A stretch of 64,000 nt of DNA, taken from contig JAUIGV010000007.1 of assembly GCA_030432565.1 (NCBI GenBank), positions 124,001 to 188,000 of the forward strand, written 5' to 3'. Of this stretch, positions 19,401 through 28,607 are shown piece by piece (position 1 is the stretch's first letter; each line of letters begins with the position of its first letter). A program made the position numbers and the translations under genes. A model generated the notes under the pieces. It had not been told where the DNA came from. It saw only the letters and a list, made by a program, of their open reading frames with translations, and made no database searches. The DNA is from Verrucomicrobiia bacterium. GTDB taxonomy: Bacteria > Verrucomicrobiota > Verrucomicrobiia > Verrucomicrobiales > Akkermansiaceae.

Positions 19401-20993
19401 ATCATGCACCCCGCGCTCCTCACGGTAGATGGTGCGGATTTGGTTGAGGAGGCGGCGCTTCTGCTTTTCGATCTGTGCAAGATAATCCTCCTTGGACAAA
19501 AACTGCACACGACGGGCACCCGAGCGAACCCGGTGCGGACCAGCTGGCTCCGGATAGCGGTCGACCAACTCAATGGCAAAGGAAACGGTATCCCCAACGG
19601 CGAGTTCGGGGAGAGCTTCCCGATAATCCCAATCGATTTTCTGCTCGCTACCATCACCATTTTCAGGCGTTGGCAAAGCGACCTTTACCTCTCCCGTTTT
19701 ATTGACCCGGTATACCATGGCAGCCTCGCCGATGCCGTGGTCATCACGGCCACGGAAGGCAAAATCGATCCCGCGCTCCAGCGTCGCAAACAAGTTTCCG
19801 GAGGGTGAAGTGATCTCGACGCCCGGCGCCCGGTCCGGTGCCACCTGCAGGTAATGACGCGGACTGGAAAACTGAAAACCGTGCTCCTTGTCGACCCACC
19901 CGAAGCTGTAAGCCCGAGACCCGGCGGCCACTTGCTGCATCCTCACCGAGCGACCATCCTTCCCGATTTCCAATGGGAGTGCCTTCCCTTCAGCCGGTCG
20001 AAACTCAGCCTCTCCCACCGCACGATCGAGGGTGAGATTCCAATGAATTTTAGTGCCCTCCGGCACGGTAAAGGTCAGCGCTTCGACATTCTCAATGGGA
20101 CGCCGCGTATATTCCGGGAACTCGAAAATTACCTCAGCCCGCTCGATCCGGGGCGCTGATATCACCTGCACCGTGTGCCAATCGCTCTCCGCATCGCCGG
20201 CGACGATTCGATAATCGAAGCTACGAAACACCGTCTCGGCCTCGTATTCACAAACCCCGTCGACGACCGACAGCCTGCGCTCCCTCGGCTTCCCTTTGCC
20301 GGTGCGCAAGATAATCCCGGCACGGTCCGGAACCGCACCCGAAATCTTCGCCACGAGCCGGATACCCTGGCCTTCCTTCACAATACGGTCGCCATCATCA
20401 ATCCCGATCAGGGTGCGAGTGGGATACTTGATGGCCAACCATGGAGTAAAAATGCGACCGAAGCCGGCTGCCATAAACGGCCCGTTGTAGATCGCCAATC
20501 CTCCAATCACCAGCACCGGGATGAGAGCAAGAAGGACAAAGCGGCGGAATCCTTTGAATGAAACAGCATCCTCTGCCCGGAGCGGCCCGGCGGCTTCCTC
20601 GGCCAGGTGACAGGTTTTTTCGCGCAGCGTCCCGGACCCGTTCGAGGACGACCCGGAATTTCCAAACTGCACCGCCGTCACCAGCAGGCTCTCCATGCCG
20701 CCATGCTTTTTCTCCACTTGAAGAGCAGTGTGAGAGGCGTCGTACCTCCGAAGGTTCCGCCAACCATACTGCCACCCTTTGCAAAACGCGACGGTAAGCA
20801 AGGTCACCAGGATCACAACGCGCCCTACCGCCGGGAGATCGAACAACCAGTCGACCGCGACACCAAACAAAAACAACAGCAGCACCCAACGGCAAAACGT
20901 TAGAAAACCGGTCGTACGGTGCAGCGTTTGATCACGACGCCACACCTCCCTGAGGCGCGCATCGAGAATTTTGCTTTGGCTAAGTTCGCTCAT
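16428..20993 (-). CDS. Large membrane-anchored coiled-coil protein (DUF4175-like)
   Basis: This 1521-residue protein has two or three N-terminal membrane segments (FCRWVLLLFLFGVAVDW; VGRVVILVTLLTVAF; then FVLLALIPVLVIGGLAIY near residue 150). Next come beta-rich extracytoplasmic domains to about residue 500 (RRVQFLSKEDYLAQIEKQKR marks the switch) and a very long helical, partly coiled-coil region. Near residue 1330 is a proline run followed by a long Pro/Glu-rich spacer (EPEPQPEIEPEPEPEP). The layout matches DUF4175-type proteins that follow MoxR/DUF58/VWA genes in related genomes. Its ATG overlaps the stop of the preceding VWA gene by 4 bases. The Pro/Glu spacer could span the periplasm or envelope. 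No enzymatic motif was seen. Confidence 0.72.
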   Translation of the reverse strand: MSELSQSKILDARLREVWRRDQTLHRTTGFLTFCRWVLLLFLFGVAVDWLFDLPAVGRVVILVTLLTVAFCKGWQYGWRNLRRYDASHTALQVEKKHGGMESLLVTAVQFGNSGSSSNGSGTLREKTCHLAEEAAGPLRAEDAVSFKGFRRFVLLALIPVLVIGGLAIYNGPFMAAGFGRIFTPWLAIKYPTRTLIGIDDGDRIVKEGQGIRLVAKISGAVPDRAGIILRTGKGKPRERRLSVVDGVCEYEAETVFRSFDYRIVAGDAESDWHTVQVISAPRIERAEVIFEFPEYTRRPIENVEALTFTVPEGTKIHWNLTLDRAVGEAEFRPAEGKALPLEIGKDGRSVRMQQVAAGSRAYSFGWVDKEHGFQFSSPRHYLQVAPDRAPGVEITSPSGNLFATLERGIDFAFRGRDDHGIGEAAMVYRVNKTGEVKVALPTPENGDGSEQKIDWDYREALPELAVGDTVSFAIELVDRYPEPAGPHRVRSGARRVQFLSKEDYLAQIEKQKRRLLNQIRTIYREERGVHDVIRNLDPSSDVFVQTCKVEAVRQDLMRERLVSIRTRINTLVEDLIANKVSDEAESAALVKLGDELTRIGDEHLGRAATLLREVAAVDEVKKKSPAAAIDMVNSSARELGLVVLQLGFAEASDVMARELHATAQTQSALRLQTITGGDVDRGGLEKAQTRLAKETARLLAATPRNKESTSVDALIAFNLSRLVNGLVRSGADARMREAAALVPKADFKKAASLQAGVIASLLHAEFRLRLGAEYEALTLARGIFSAQVAGHKVLREEATALTPQEFAEQKSAIAQAQSELQRQVRLLLMPEIPAHRPKLFDASAPTSPPVDRLLVSAESAMEAALVQIKAGNRETAAGHQQDAETAFAELAELTRRRMKDMTQQEQMKASVNSFGKQAAQLFMLEERLLVLLEQVEDAADDEINTDFLTAVNQALSKDAKGFRGAIVLWNESQGAQSEEFLPLLDCLARITNALDAATPLLQDNKPDDTIESQEQALDAVEEARGLIEGLTATRSSFAGVLGVTGSVLAPSPLLVEIEDEQVQLTGITRKAKPEDYPGLVVPQKNLIHAVDAALASLDPLSHKIETGTVMLFAKEDMGAAARGLEDDDIEEALDAQSFVVESLQELRAKIDKVTPEYRYILEVTEFIYEAMPQSAVIRTKMRQWQKQAGGAPDEEALKKKAGQFGSDLQKLTGVERYAGTASRLVDVISRRGSEVEVEEALDALVADTEDMQLLMENLAYLITPPPTGAIIEEPSEEVRMLNAALSVAAHHKDLARKTQVTAPVPFANLAAQQSELAEQCKALFSPPPPPPPPVPVDPVEVPPTEEATKVPEESDPPAVAEPEPQPEIEPEPEPEPIVEKVAPAPVLPAPDPHPNIGKAHRHLVEAAAKLKAGDRDAAITSQNQAADALRYFILEYALKYVDVPPPAPPADPAPSDDAEPDDSELQLFLPGALTGERPKGGRLEWQVLGRRDRAALNENFARELPLEYREILKDYYEQLTE

Positions 20994-23386
20994 GGGAGAT
21001 CGTATTTTCTACGCAAGATCCACTCAAACCCTAGCAGAACAACCAGTATCGTGGCGATCAAGACGTTGTCCCAGAGGGGCCGGTCGATGCGGATTGTGGT
21101 GGTGTGCGGTTCGCGGTTAAGCAAGTCGGGCAGTTTCTTGAGATCGAGGACGCCGAGGCACTCCCCTCCGGACAAATCGGCGATCCGGCGCAGGTGCTCG
21201 ATCTGCATGTCGGTGTTTGCCAATTCCGGCCTGAGATCGGCGACCTGAAATTCGGTGGTGTTAGAAAGCGGTCGATCAGCCGTAGTCGCTTCCACGCGAT
21301 AACCACCGGCACTAGGCGGTGAGAAATAACCTTCATAGAGCCCGGGATTCGAAGCGTCGGGCCGAAGAGTCACCCGCTGCGCTTCGCCGCCCGTCGCATC
21401 CGCATCGAGCGCGCTGACCTCGATCTCGAAACCCGGTTGAGTCAGCGGTTCGTAGTCGTCGTCGAGAAGGTGCGCGTAGAGCATGACCTGGCCACCGACC
21501 GGATAAGTGACGCGATCCGTTTCGAGACGAATCTGCTTATGCTCGCCCATCAGCCTCGATAAGGTGAGAAACTGGACGCATTGGGACCAGACGCGCCAGT
21601 GATACTTGTCGCCCGTTTTGAAACGCAACAACCACAGCCGGTCGGTGGCCATCATCATGCACTTTCCGGTTCCGTATCGCTGCCATGAAACAAGCGGGTA
21701 GCGGTCGTCACGGGACAGGGTATCAGAGAGTTCCGCCAGCACCGTCGCTCCGGGACGTGGTGCGAGTAACGGAGGAATGCGGTCGAGCGGTGCAACCCGA
21801 CTCCAGACGAGATCGTTTTCATCCTGGTCGTTTTCCAAGGTCATCACGAGGCTACTACGGCCCTCCGGAGTGAGCACGGGATAGACACTATCATCGACCT
21901 CTTCCCACTTTGCCTCCGGATCAAACTCAACCGGCAGCATGCGCTCCACCGGCGTGCCGGCGTAACTGGAGGGAGCGAAGCGGGACCCGCAGAGCATGAG
22001 CAATGATCCGCCTCGCTCCTTGATCAATTCCTCGAGCCTCATGAATGCTTCCGCCGAGAAAAATGACGAATCGACATCGCCAAGGATCACGAGGTCGTAG
22101 GAAAAGGCCTCCTCACGATCCTCTGGAAATTCCGCGATGTATTCGGATGAATTTTGCGCCAGCTCGGGTTGGGCGCGGGTGGCGATAAAAGTGGCGTTGA
22201 TTCGCGGGTCACGTTTCAGCATGGCACGCAGGTAACGGAACTCCCAGCGGGCGCTGCCCTCGATACAGAGCACGTTGATCCTCTCGTTCACGACCCGGAC
22301 GCTGCGCGCCACCCGGTTGTTCGCGGCAGTGGCTTCGTCGGCAAATGGTTCAATCGTAACCTCGATCCGCGCCGCCCCTCTTTCGGCGACATCGACATTG
22401 AAAAAGATCTCTTCAAATTGAAGCCCGCCGGCAAGCGTTACGCTCTGGCGGACGACGCCCCGCCCATTGAGGCTCACCGTCAGATCAGCGATACGTTTTT
22501 CGTAGCCTTTCGATTGGAGTTGGACCCGAATCGGAACCTTATCGCCGGTAAAGGCGACATCCTGCATGATAATGTTACGGATCGAGACGTCGTCCGGATC
22601 GGCGATTCCCACCGGCACGGTGTAAACCGGGATCCCGCGCGTGCCCAGATCGCGCACCGCCGCCTCAACGCGCCGCGATGAAGTATCAAGTCCGTCCGAG
22701 ACCAAGACCACTCCAGCCAAAGGAGCAGCGCGTTCCGTCTTCGCCACCGACTCCAGCGCACCCGCAATCGAAGTGCCTGCTCCGTCAGCCTTCAGCTTGG
22801 ATAGTGAATCGATGTCCTCTCCGTCACTGCCACCAACACGTTGCAGAGTTTGGTCAAAACCGTAGTAACTGACATCGAGATCTTCGGCGATCGAATCAAA
22901 AATCGGCCGCGCTGACTTCGACAACAAGTTCGTCGCCAGATCCAAACGCGAGGCTTCGGCGATGGCTTGGCGTGATTTGTCCGCGAGCGACATGGCGCTG
23001 CGATTGATCTCTTCCGGTGTTTCCGAGAGCGGCAGGATTCCGAGCGCAGCCGCCGCCTCACCGATATCCCCGGAACGTTTGCGCTGGTCTTTGATCGACA
23101 TACTCTCGGACACATCGATTAAAACCGTTAGGCGACGCTTCCCGGTTTCGGTTTGCGTAATGGTTGCGGTCGGTTCGAAGAGGACAGCCACGATCAGGGC
23201 GAGCGCCAGCAATCGTGTCAGGGCGAGCGAAATGCGAACCCAGGTCGGCAATCCCTGGCGACGGCAGTATAGAAAGACGGTCAGCAGGATGACCGCGACA
23301 AATGCCGACAGCACCACGGCATCAGAAACCGGGCGCGCCCAGAAGAGCCGCTCAATCTGTCCTTCGCTAAAAATCCATGCAATCAT
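20990..23386 (-). CDS. VWA-domain membrane protein with glutamine-amidotransferase-like region
   Basis: This 798-residue protein has two N-terminal membrane helices (VVLSAFVAVILLTVFLY; LTRLLALALIVAVLF). A von Willebrand A domain starting with the MIDAS sequence LIDVSESM near residue 90 follows. A middle region resembles a class I glutamine amidotransferase-like fold (INVLCIEGSARWEFRYL; SLLMLCGSRFAPSSY), and a C-terminal helix (VLIATILVVLLGFEWIL) ends in a short basic tail. The start codon directly follows the stop of the BatA-like gene with no gap, and the stop overlaps the next start by 4 bases. In related loci such proteins are thought to be partners of the MoxR chaperone ATPase. The VWA domain probably binds a divalent metal and a partner protein on the outer side of the inner membrane. 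Confidence 0.82.
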   Translation of the reverse strand: MIAWIFSEGQIERLFWARPVSDAVVLSAFVAVILLTVFLYCRRQGLPTWVRISLALTRLLALALIVAVLFEPTATITQTETGKRRLTVLIDVSESMSIKDQRKRSGDIGEAAAALGILPLSETPEEINRSAMSLADKSRQAIAEASRLDLATNLLSKSARPIFDSIAEDLDVSYYGFDQTLQRVGGSDGEDIDSLSKLKADGAGTSIAGALESVAKTERAAPLAGVVLVSDGLDTSSRRVEAAVRDLGTRGIPVYTVPVGIADPDDVSIRNIIMQDVAFTGDKVPIRVQLQSKGYEKRIADLTVSLNGRGVVRQSVTLAGGLQFEEIFFNVDVAERGAARIEVTIEPFADEATAANNRVARSVRVVNERINVLCIEGSARWEFRYLRAMLKRDPRINATFIATRAQPELAQNSSEYIAEFPEDREEAFSYDLVILGDVDSSFFSAEAFMRLEELIKERGGSLLMLCGSRFAPSSYAGTPVERMLPVEFDPEAKWEEVDDSVYPVLTPEGRSSLVMTLENDQDENDLVWSRVAPLDRIPPLLAPRPGATVLAELSDTLSRDDRYPLVSWQRYGTGKCMMMATDRLWLLRFKTGDKYHWRVWSQCVQFLTLSRLMGEHKQIRLETDRVTYPVGGQVMLYAHLLDDDYEPLTQPGFEIEVSALDADATGGEAQRVTLRPDASNPGLYEGYFSPPSAGGYRVEATTADRPLSNTTEFQVADLRPELANTDMQIEHLRRIADLSGGECLGVLDLKKLPDLLNREPHTTTIRIDRPLWDNVLIATILVVLLGFEWILRRKYDLP

Positions 23387-25561
23387 CTAAACACTCTCGG
23401 GGGTTGCCGCGGAGGGCGTGGTTTGTTTTTTACCGGACTCCGACCGCCTGGACATCCATTTTGCCAACAGGCTCTCGAGAACCAGCAAGCCGAGTCCCAC
23501 CAACAGGAGGTGAAACCAGAGCGATCGCCCGGCGCGGGACTCCTCGACGGCATTAAGCAGATCCGCTTCCGACTCAGCCACCCTGATTTCCGTTCCATTA
23601 AAGGTGAGCGCTGTTTCGGCAGCAGAAAGACAACTCACATCCGATTCGCTGGTATCGACATTGACCGCCACCGGCAGACCGGGGGACTGCAGACTGACCC
23701 GCGCCAAGTAGAATCCCGACTCGCGGGCGTGCTCCAACATGGCCACATACTGGCTGCGGTGCTCGCTGACCGGGACAGAAATGGTTTCGCCGGAAGGAGT
23801 GTCGAACACGGCCTCACTCGCATCAGGCTCATCGACGTAGGACAGCGAAAGCGAATCGCCTACGAGGCGCGGCGTCTCAAATTCCCGGGCGGTAAGGTAG
23901 GTCACCATCTGTTGCAGGACCATGGGGAACACCGGAGTTACAGCCAGGTTGTTCCAGGAGGAGTCGGCCGAACTCGTAAACATAAAGACCTGCCCGCGCC
24001 CGACCGAATGCTCCAACAACAGCGGTGCCGCCGTTCCAGCAAGAGACATGATCGTCGAACTGGTGGCAGAAGGTTTGACCTGCAACATTTTGCGGAAACG
24101 GGTTTCGCTCAGAAGATCCTCCGGCAGCGAGCGCAAGGGTCGGCTCACAGGATGGTCGGGCATGGACGGGTCGAGTGGTCTGCCCACACCGAGCGCATCT
24201 CCCGTGCTCACCGTTTGCTCGATCACGGCAGGCAGCAGCGAAATCCCATCGGGCGCTGATCGCTTGTTCCAAGCCGCAGCGTCCACCTTGTCGCCGGCAA
24301 ACCAGATCAGGCCATGACCGGCACGAACATAGTTTTCAAATAAGCGCGCCTGCTCGGAGGTAATCTCGGGAACGTTCTGTAAGATCACGACATCGAAGGT
24401 CTCAAGATCCTGAGCCGGAAGATCGATCCATGGCACTGACTGCACGGCGAAGTTCTCCCCTCCTCCGCTGCCACCACGCGCCCGTAGCGCCGCCGTGATG
24501 AAATTTTGACCACCATCCGGAGATCCCTCCACACTGAGCACCGAAACCTCATCCCGGATAACCGCCACCGTCCGGCGGACATTGTCTTCAAGCAGCGAAT
24601 CCGGTTCCAGCTCGGCACTCATGCGAACCGCACCGGAATTGCGGAAATGAACAAACAACGAGACCGTCTCCGACTCCCCCGGTGCAATGGAAGGAATGAT
24701 CTTGGTGTCGACGGTGTTGCCATCGGCCACCCCTTTAACGCTGACATTGGCAACCTCCGCTGTCCCGTAGTTGCGCACAGTCGCACGATAGCGTGCCGCG
24801 GTGTCCTTGCGAAGAACACCCGACACAAGTTCCAGATCCGTGATCGCCAAATTATCCGCACCGCCGCGCACCGGGACGATGTTCATCGAAGCGCTCTTGC
24901 CCAAAGTCGCCAGGGCTTCACCGAACCACACCGGGCGGTCGCCCCAATCCCCCGCCTGCATATCAGACACGAGGTAGACTTCCTTTTGGGGGGCATCCAT
25001 CGCCTCAACCAATTCATTCAGGATCTGCGGAACGCGATCCAGGTCCAGCGACTCCGGGTCCGGGCTCTGGGCACGAAGTAATTCGTCGAACAAATCAGGA
25101 TCGAAAGCCATATTACGCGCGATCACTTGATGCTCGGCACCAAGGAGGACGAGGCAAACCGGATCGCCGGGGTGGATACCGGCCACGATCGCGTCGATCT
25201 TCTCCAGCGCCTGTTCGAAGCGCGTCGAAGCGCCATCGCTATGCCCCATACTGTAAGAGGCGTCGAGTGCGATCACCACTCCGGCCCGGCGCTCACCAAT
25301 TCCTTCTGGCACGGCATCCGCCTCATTCATGAATGGCTTCGCGAGAGCCGCGACCAACATCAGGATCGCGAGGCAACGAAGGAGAAGAAGGAAGATGTCA
25401 CGCAGGCGAATTTGCCGCGAGCGCACCCGCACATTGCGATTGAGGAACTGCATCGCGGCCCAGTCGGTTCGCTTGACTTTCTGGCGGGCGAGCAAGTGCG
25501 CGAGGATCGGCAGGGCTACCCCGAGTGCTGCGAACAAGAGCAATGGATTGAAAAAACTCAT
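23387..25561 (-). CDS. BatA-type N-terminal domain protein with VWA domain
   Basis: This 724-residue protein begins with the aerotolerance-regulator (BatA) N-terminal signature: MSFFNPLLLFAALGVALPIL as first helix, the VKRTDWAAMQFL segment, and a second helix (IFLLLLRCLAILMLV). A VWA domain with MIDAS sequence ALDASYSMGHS follows near residue 95. The middle contains CARDB-like beta domains and a glutamine-amidotransferase-like stretch (LETFDVVILQNVPE). A final membrane helix (LWFHLLLVGLGLLVLE) is followed by a basic cytoplasmic tail. Its ATG overlaps the stop of the DUF58 gene by 4 bases. Family knowledge places it with MoxR and DUF58 proteins in envelope stress or maturation functions; the exact role here is unknown. 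Confidence 0.85.
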   Translation of the reverse strand: MSFFNPLLLFAALGVALPILAHLLARQKVKRTDWAAMQFLNRNVRVRSRQIRLRDIFLLLLRCLAILMLVAALAKPFMNEADAVPEGIGERRAGVVIALDASYSMGHSDGASTRFEQALEKIDAIVAGIHPGDPVCLVLLGAEHQVIARNMAFDPDLFDELLRAQSPDPESLDLDRVPQILNELVEAMDAPQKEVYLVSDMQAGDWGDRPVWFGEALATLGKSASMNIVPVRGGADNLAITDLELVSGVLRKDTAARYRATVRNYGTAEVANVSVKGVADGNTVDTKIIPSIAPGESETVSLFVHFRNSGAVRMSAELEPDSLLEDNVRRTVAVIRDEVSVLSVEGSPDGGQNFITAALRARGGSGGGENFAVQSVPWIDLPAQDLETFDVVILQNVPEITSEQARLFENYVRAGHGLIWFAGDKVDAAAWNKRSAPDGISLLPAVIEQTVSTGDALGVGRPLDPSMPDHPVSRPLRSLPEDLLSETRFRKMLQVKPSATSSTIMSLAGTAAPLLLEHSVGRGQVFMFTSSADSSWNNLAVTPVFPMVLQQMVTYLTAREFETPRLVGDSLSLSYVDEPDASEAVFDTPSGETISVPVSEHRSQYVAMLEHARESGFYLARVSLQSPGLPVAVNVDTSESDVSCLSAAETALTFNGTEIRVAESEADLLNAVEESRAGRSLWFHLLLVGLGLLVLESLLAKWMSRRSESGKKQTTPSAATPESV

Positions 25562-26487
25562 GGCCGGGCGGTCGGAGAGCCTCCTCCCATGGTGGTTTCA
25601 CGTTCGTTGAAAAATTCGCTCAGAAGGAGATCGAGCGGGCGGGAGGTGTCGACGACGGTGTAGTCGATTTGCGCGGCCACACATCCGGACTTCAGCGATT
25701 CCATGTATTTCCCGAAGCCGGCAAGATACTCATCTCGAATTCGCTGCGGCTGGGTCGTCAATGGTTCCTCGCCTTCCAGTCCTTCGAAGCGCCAGGTGCC
25801 ATCGAAGGGAAATTCAATTTCATAAGGATCGAGGGTGTGCATGACGATGACGTTGTGGCCATCGAAGCGAAGGTGTTCAAGAGCGCCAAGAATGTCGTCG
25901 ACCTCGGAGAGCAGGTCCGAAATCACCACCACGACCGAGCGGCGTTTCATCATGAGGGCGATGTCATGAAGTTGTTTCGCGAGGCTCGTCTTTGGAGTGG
26001 GCTTGATGTCTTTGAGCAAGCGGTCGATCTCAAGAATGATCCCCATCGCCGAGCGCGGTGGAAGATAGGCGCGGACTTCGGAATCAAAGACCGAAAGCCC
26101 GACCGAGTCGCGTTGTTTAAGTACGAGATACGCCAGAGAAGCGGATAGGAATTTGGCGTATTCCAGTTTGCTGACTTTGCCGGAGCCGTAGTTCATCGAT
26201 GAGCTGGCGTCGACGAGGAGGTGGCAATCGAAGTTGGTTTCGGCTTCGAAAAGCTTGGTGTAGTAGCGATCGGTCCGGCCAAAGACCCTCCAGTCGAGGG
26301 TTCGGATGGGATCGCCGGGCGAATACTGCCGATGGTGGGCGAACTCGGTGCTGAATCCTTGCAAAGGACTGCGGTGACCTCCCACGCGGAGGCCTTCGAC
26401 CACTTCACGGGCAATCAGCTCGAGATCTCCGAGGCGTTGCAGCAGCCCGGGGTCGAGGTAATTGGTCTCAGGCAGGTGTTCCGACAT
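25558..26487 (-). CDS. DUF58 domain-containing protein
   Basis: This 309-residue protein matches the DUF58 family over its whole length. The signature segment YSPGDPIRTLDWRVFGRTD (about residues 55-73) is followed by a VWA-like fold with the metal site LVDASSSMNYG (Asp93, Ser95, Ser97). No membrane helix is seen, so it is probably cytoplasmic or peripheral. It is the usual companion of MoxR: gene order moxR-DUF58-batA is widely conserved. It starts 18 bases after the moxR stop and overlaps the BatA-like start by 4 bases, so the three are surely co-transcribed. Its most likely role is to bridge the AAA+ ATPase and the membrane VWA proteins. Confidence 0.92.
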   Translation of the reverse strand: MSEHLPETNYLDPGLLQRLGDLELIAREVVEGLRVGGHRSPLQGFSTEFAHHRQYSPGDPIRTLDWRVFGRTDRYYTKLFEAETNFDCHLLVDASSSMNYGSGKVSKLEYAKFLSASLAYLVLKQRDSVGLSVFDSEVRAYLPPRSAMGIILEIDRLLKDIKPTPKTSLAKQLHDIALMMKRRSVVVVISDLLSEVDDILGALEHLRFDGHNVIVMHTLDPYEIEFPFDGTWRFEGLEGEEPLTTQPQRIRDEYLAGFGKYMESLKSGCVAAQIDYTVVDTSRPLDLLLSEFFNERETTMGGGSPTARP

Positions 26488-26505
26488 CCGTTGGGGAAGA
26501 TGCAG

Positions 26506-27531
26506 TTAGCTGGCCTTCTGCTTGAGCAGCTTTTCGTCCGAAGGGATCTCCTTGAGAAGCTTTGCGATGAGGGTGTCGGAAGTTTCGCCTTCCGAGCGGG
26601 CCGCGAAGCTGGGGATGACCCGGTGCCGGAGAATGGGAAGGGCGAGGGCCTGGATGTCTTCGATGGCGACGTGGCAACGTCCGCGCAAGGCAGCGCGCGC
26701 CTTGCCGGCCACAATGAGGTTCAGGGAAGCACGGGGACCGGCCCCCCAGGCCATGAGCTTTTTGACAAAGTCCGGCGCATCCGGCTCGTCGGGACGAGTG
26801 GCCCGGACGAGAGATGCGGCGTATTCGAAAATGTGATCCGCGACGGGAATGCGGCGAACGACGTGCTGGAATTCGACGATGGCGGCGCCGTCGGCGACCT
26901 TCTTGACCTCGGGCACATCGTCCGTGGTGATGCTCTTCATGATGTCGAGTTCCTCGGAGCGGTCTGGATACTTGACCATGATGTTGAAGAGGAAGCGGTC
27001 GAGCTGGGCCTCGGGAAGCGGATAGGTGCCCTCTTGTTCGATGGGATTTTGGGTCGCAAGAACGAAGAAAGGCTCGTCGAGTTTGTAATCTTCGCCGCCG
27101 GAAGAGACGCGCTTTTCCTGCATCGCCTCCAGAAGAGCGGCCTGGGTTTTGGGCGGGGTCCGGTTGATCTCGTCGGCCAGAAGGAGATTCGTGAAAACCG
27201 GGCCTTTTTGGAATTTAAACCGTCGTTGATGGGTCTCCGGATCTTCCTGCAAAAGCTCGGTTCCGGTGATGTCCGAAGGCATCAGGTCGGGCGTGAATTG
27301 AATGCGTTTAAATCCAAGTGACATTGTCTCGGCCAGCGAACTCACCAGAAGGGTCTTGGCCAAGCCGGGAACTCCGACGAGGAGACAGTGTCCCCGGGCA
27401 AAAATAGAGATCATCATTTCGTCGATGACCTCGTCCATGCCCACGATGGTCTTGCGAAGTTCGGTGACGATGGCATCCCGGGCTTCGCCGAGCTTTTTCA
27501 CGGCCTGAATGTCGTCTGATTTGTCAGTCAT
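26506..27531 (-). CDS. moxR: MoxR-family AAA+ ATPase
   Basis: This 341-residue protein is of typical length for MoxR. Walker A is GVPGLAKT (residues 53-60), Walker B is LLLADEIN (116-123), sensor 1 lies in LATQNPIEQEGTYPLPEAQ, and the C-terminal lid (PRASLNLIVAGKARAAL) is intact, so it should hydrolyse ATP. MoxR ATPases act as chaperones for assembling or activating VWA-containing complexes, and the next three genes encode DUF58 and VWA proteins. It is the first gene of a nine-gene operon running to 7824. The 228-base gap before the HNH gene should contain the operon promoter, but I cannot pick a confident one. Confidence 0.95.
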   Translation of the reverse strand: MTDKSDDIQAVKKLGEARDAIVTELRKTIVGMDEVIDEMMISIFARGHCLLVGVPGLAKTLLVSSLAETMSLGFKRIQFTPDLMPSDITGTELLQEDPETHQRRFKFQKGPVFTNLLLADEINRTPPKTQAALLEAMQEKRVSSGGEDYKLDEPFFVLATQNPIEQEGTYPLPEAQLDRFLFNIMVKYPDRSEELDIMKSITTDDVPEVKKVADGAAIVEFQHVVRRIPVADHIFEYAASLVRATRPDEPDAPDFVKKLMAWGAGPRASLNLIVAGKARAALRGRCHVAIEDIQALALPILRHRVIPSFAARSEGETSDTLIAKLLKEIPSDEKLLKQKAS

Positions 27532-27759
27532 TTCTATACTTGTTTAGAGAGCAATCCATTGCAGCTATAGCAGCCGCGGTGGGTGGTTCCATCCAGCTAC
27601 ATTCGTACAACTTGCCCCCTAAACCGAGCCAATTCGAAGATCTAAACAGTCTCTTGTATTTTTTTTCAGAATACCAAAAAAGTTCTCCTCGGGCTTGATT
27701 GGGCTGAATTGGAGGGATAGCGGGTGTTTTTCTCTCGCGGCATGCCTTGCATGCTTAAA

Positions 27760-28506
27760 TCAGCGCCCCCCGAAGACCAGCCGCAAGAGCCACCTCCAAA
27801 GCGATGGCTTCTTTTCCTGAATGACGTGTGGGAGTCCGTCGAGAAGTGCGGATCGAAGAGCCTTGGAGTGAGTTTCGGCCTCGTTCATGAGACTGAGAAT
27901 TTGTTTTAGGTAGTCGTTGTGTTGCTTCATGGCATCGCTGCCCAGCGCGGCTTCAAAATCGACGATTGCCTCTGCGCCCCATGCTTCGAATGACTGTAGC
28001 CGTTTGATTCTCTGACCCAGTTTTTTCACCCCGCGGGTGGTCGGGCTCAGTGGCGCGGTGCTCGTCATCCAATCTCTCCAGTCACGATTACCCTTTGATT
28101 GGTTGCACTTTCCGCACGCGGGGACGAGGTTTTGAATTCGTGTGAGGTAGCCGGTGGGCTGACCGTCCCGCATGACGGGATAGAAATGATCCCATTCGGT
28201 GGAGGTGTCTCCGCAATAGACGCAGCGGAGATCATCTGCATCCAGCTTAAGTATGGAGAAGGCCTCGGCTAATTCGAGATCTGAGGGGGCAACATTGGGA
28301 ATCAGAGATCGGACGAAGGCTGACCGCATTGCCGAGGCTCTCGCCCCGATGCTTTCTCCGCCGGGCGGCTGATAGACCTGACGAGCACGGCATTTCTCCC
28401 TCTTCACGAGGACTATCATGTGAGGAAATCGACAGCTGTCATTGACAATCTGCCCAAGAAGACCGAACCGCCGGGACTGAGCTTTTGGAGGGCACAGCCA
28501 TACCAC
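27760..28506 (-). CDS. HNH endonuclease-like protein
   Basis: The central region has a clear zinc-stabilised HNH fold: CVYCG (Cys95, Cys98), the DH pair in EWDHFYP (Asp106-His107), RIQNLVPACGKCN (Asn126, Cys131, Cys134) and the following KGNRDW. The product is predicted to cut DNA. The start is uncertain: the frame opens with GTG at 28506 (248 residues), and ATG codons at 28419 and 28329 are alternatives, the last giving a compact 189-residue enzyme. No methyltransferase, terminase or recombinase lies nearby, so I see no sign of a restriction system or phage. It is a free-standing gene between the moxR operon and a sigma/kinase pair, with a C-terminal extension (SMNEAETHSKALRSALL) of unknown role. 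Confidence 0.75.
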   Translation of the reverse strand: MVWLCPPKAQSRRFGLLGQIVNDSCRFPHMIVLVKREKCRARQVYQPPGGESIGARASAMRSAFVRSLIPNVAPSDLELAEAFSILKLDADDLRCVYCGDTSTEWDHFYPVMRDGQPTGYLTRIQNLVPACGKCNQSKGNRDWRDWMTSTAPLSPTTRGVKKLGQRIKRLQSFEAWGAEAIVDFEAALGSDAMKQHNDYLKQILSLMNEAETHSKALRSALLDGLPHVIQEKKPSLWRWLLRLVFGGR

Positions 28507-28607
28507 ATCGAGAAGGATCCACCGGTGTGATCTCGGTCGACGGTTTTGCGATTCCGGACCATCGGAATAACATCTAATTCTCCACCCCGGATGACGAAGG
28601 CGTCTTG

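Noticed and set aside
27760-28506. HNH gene as sign of a restriction system, homing element or prophage
   Set aside because: No methyltransferase, intron, terminase, integrase or inverted repeat is visible around it.
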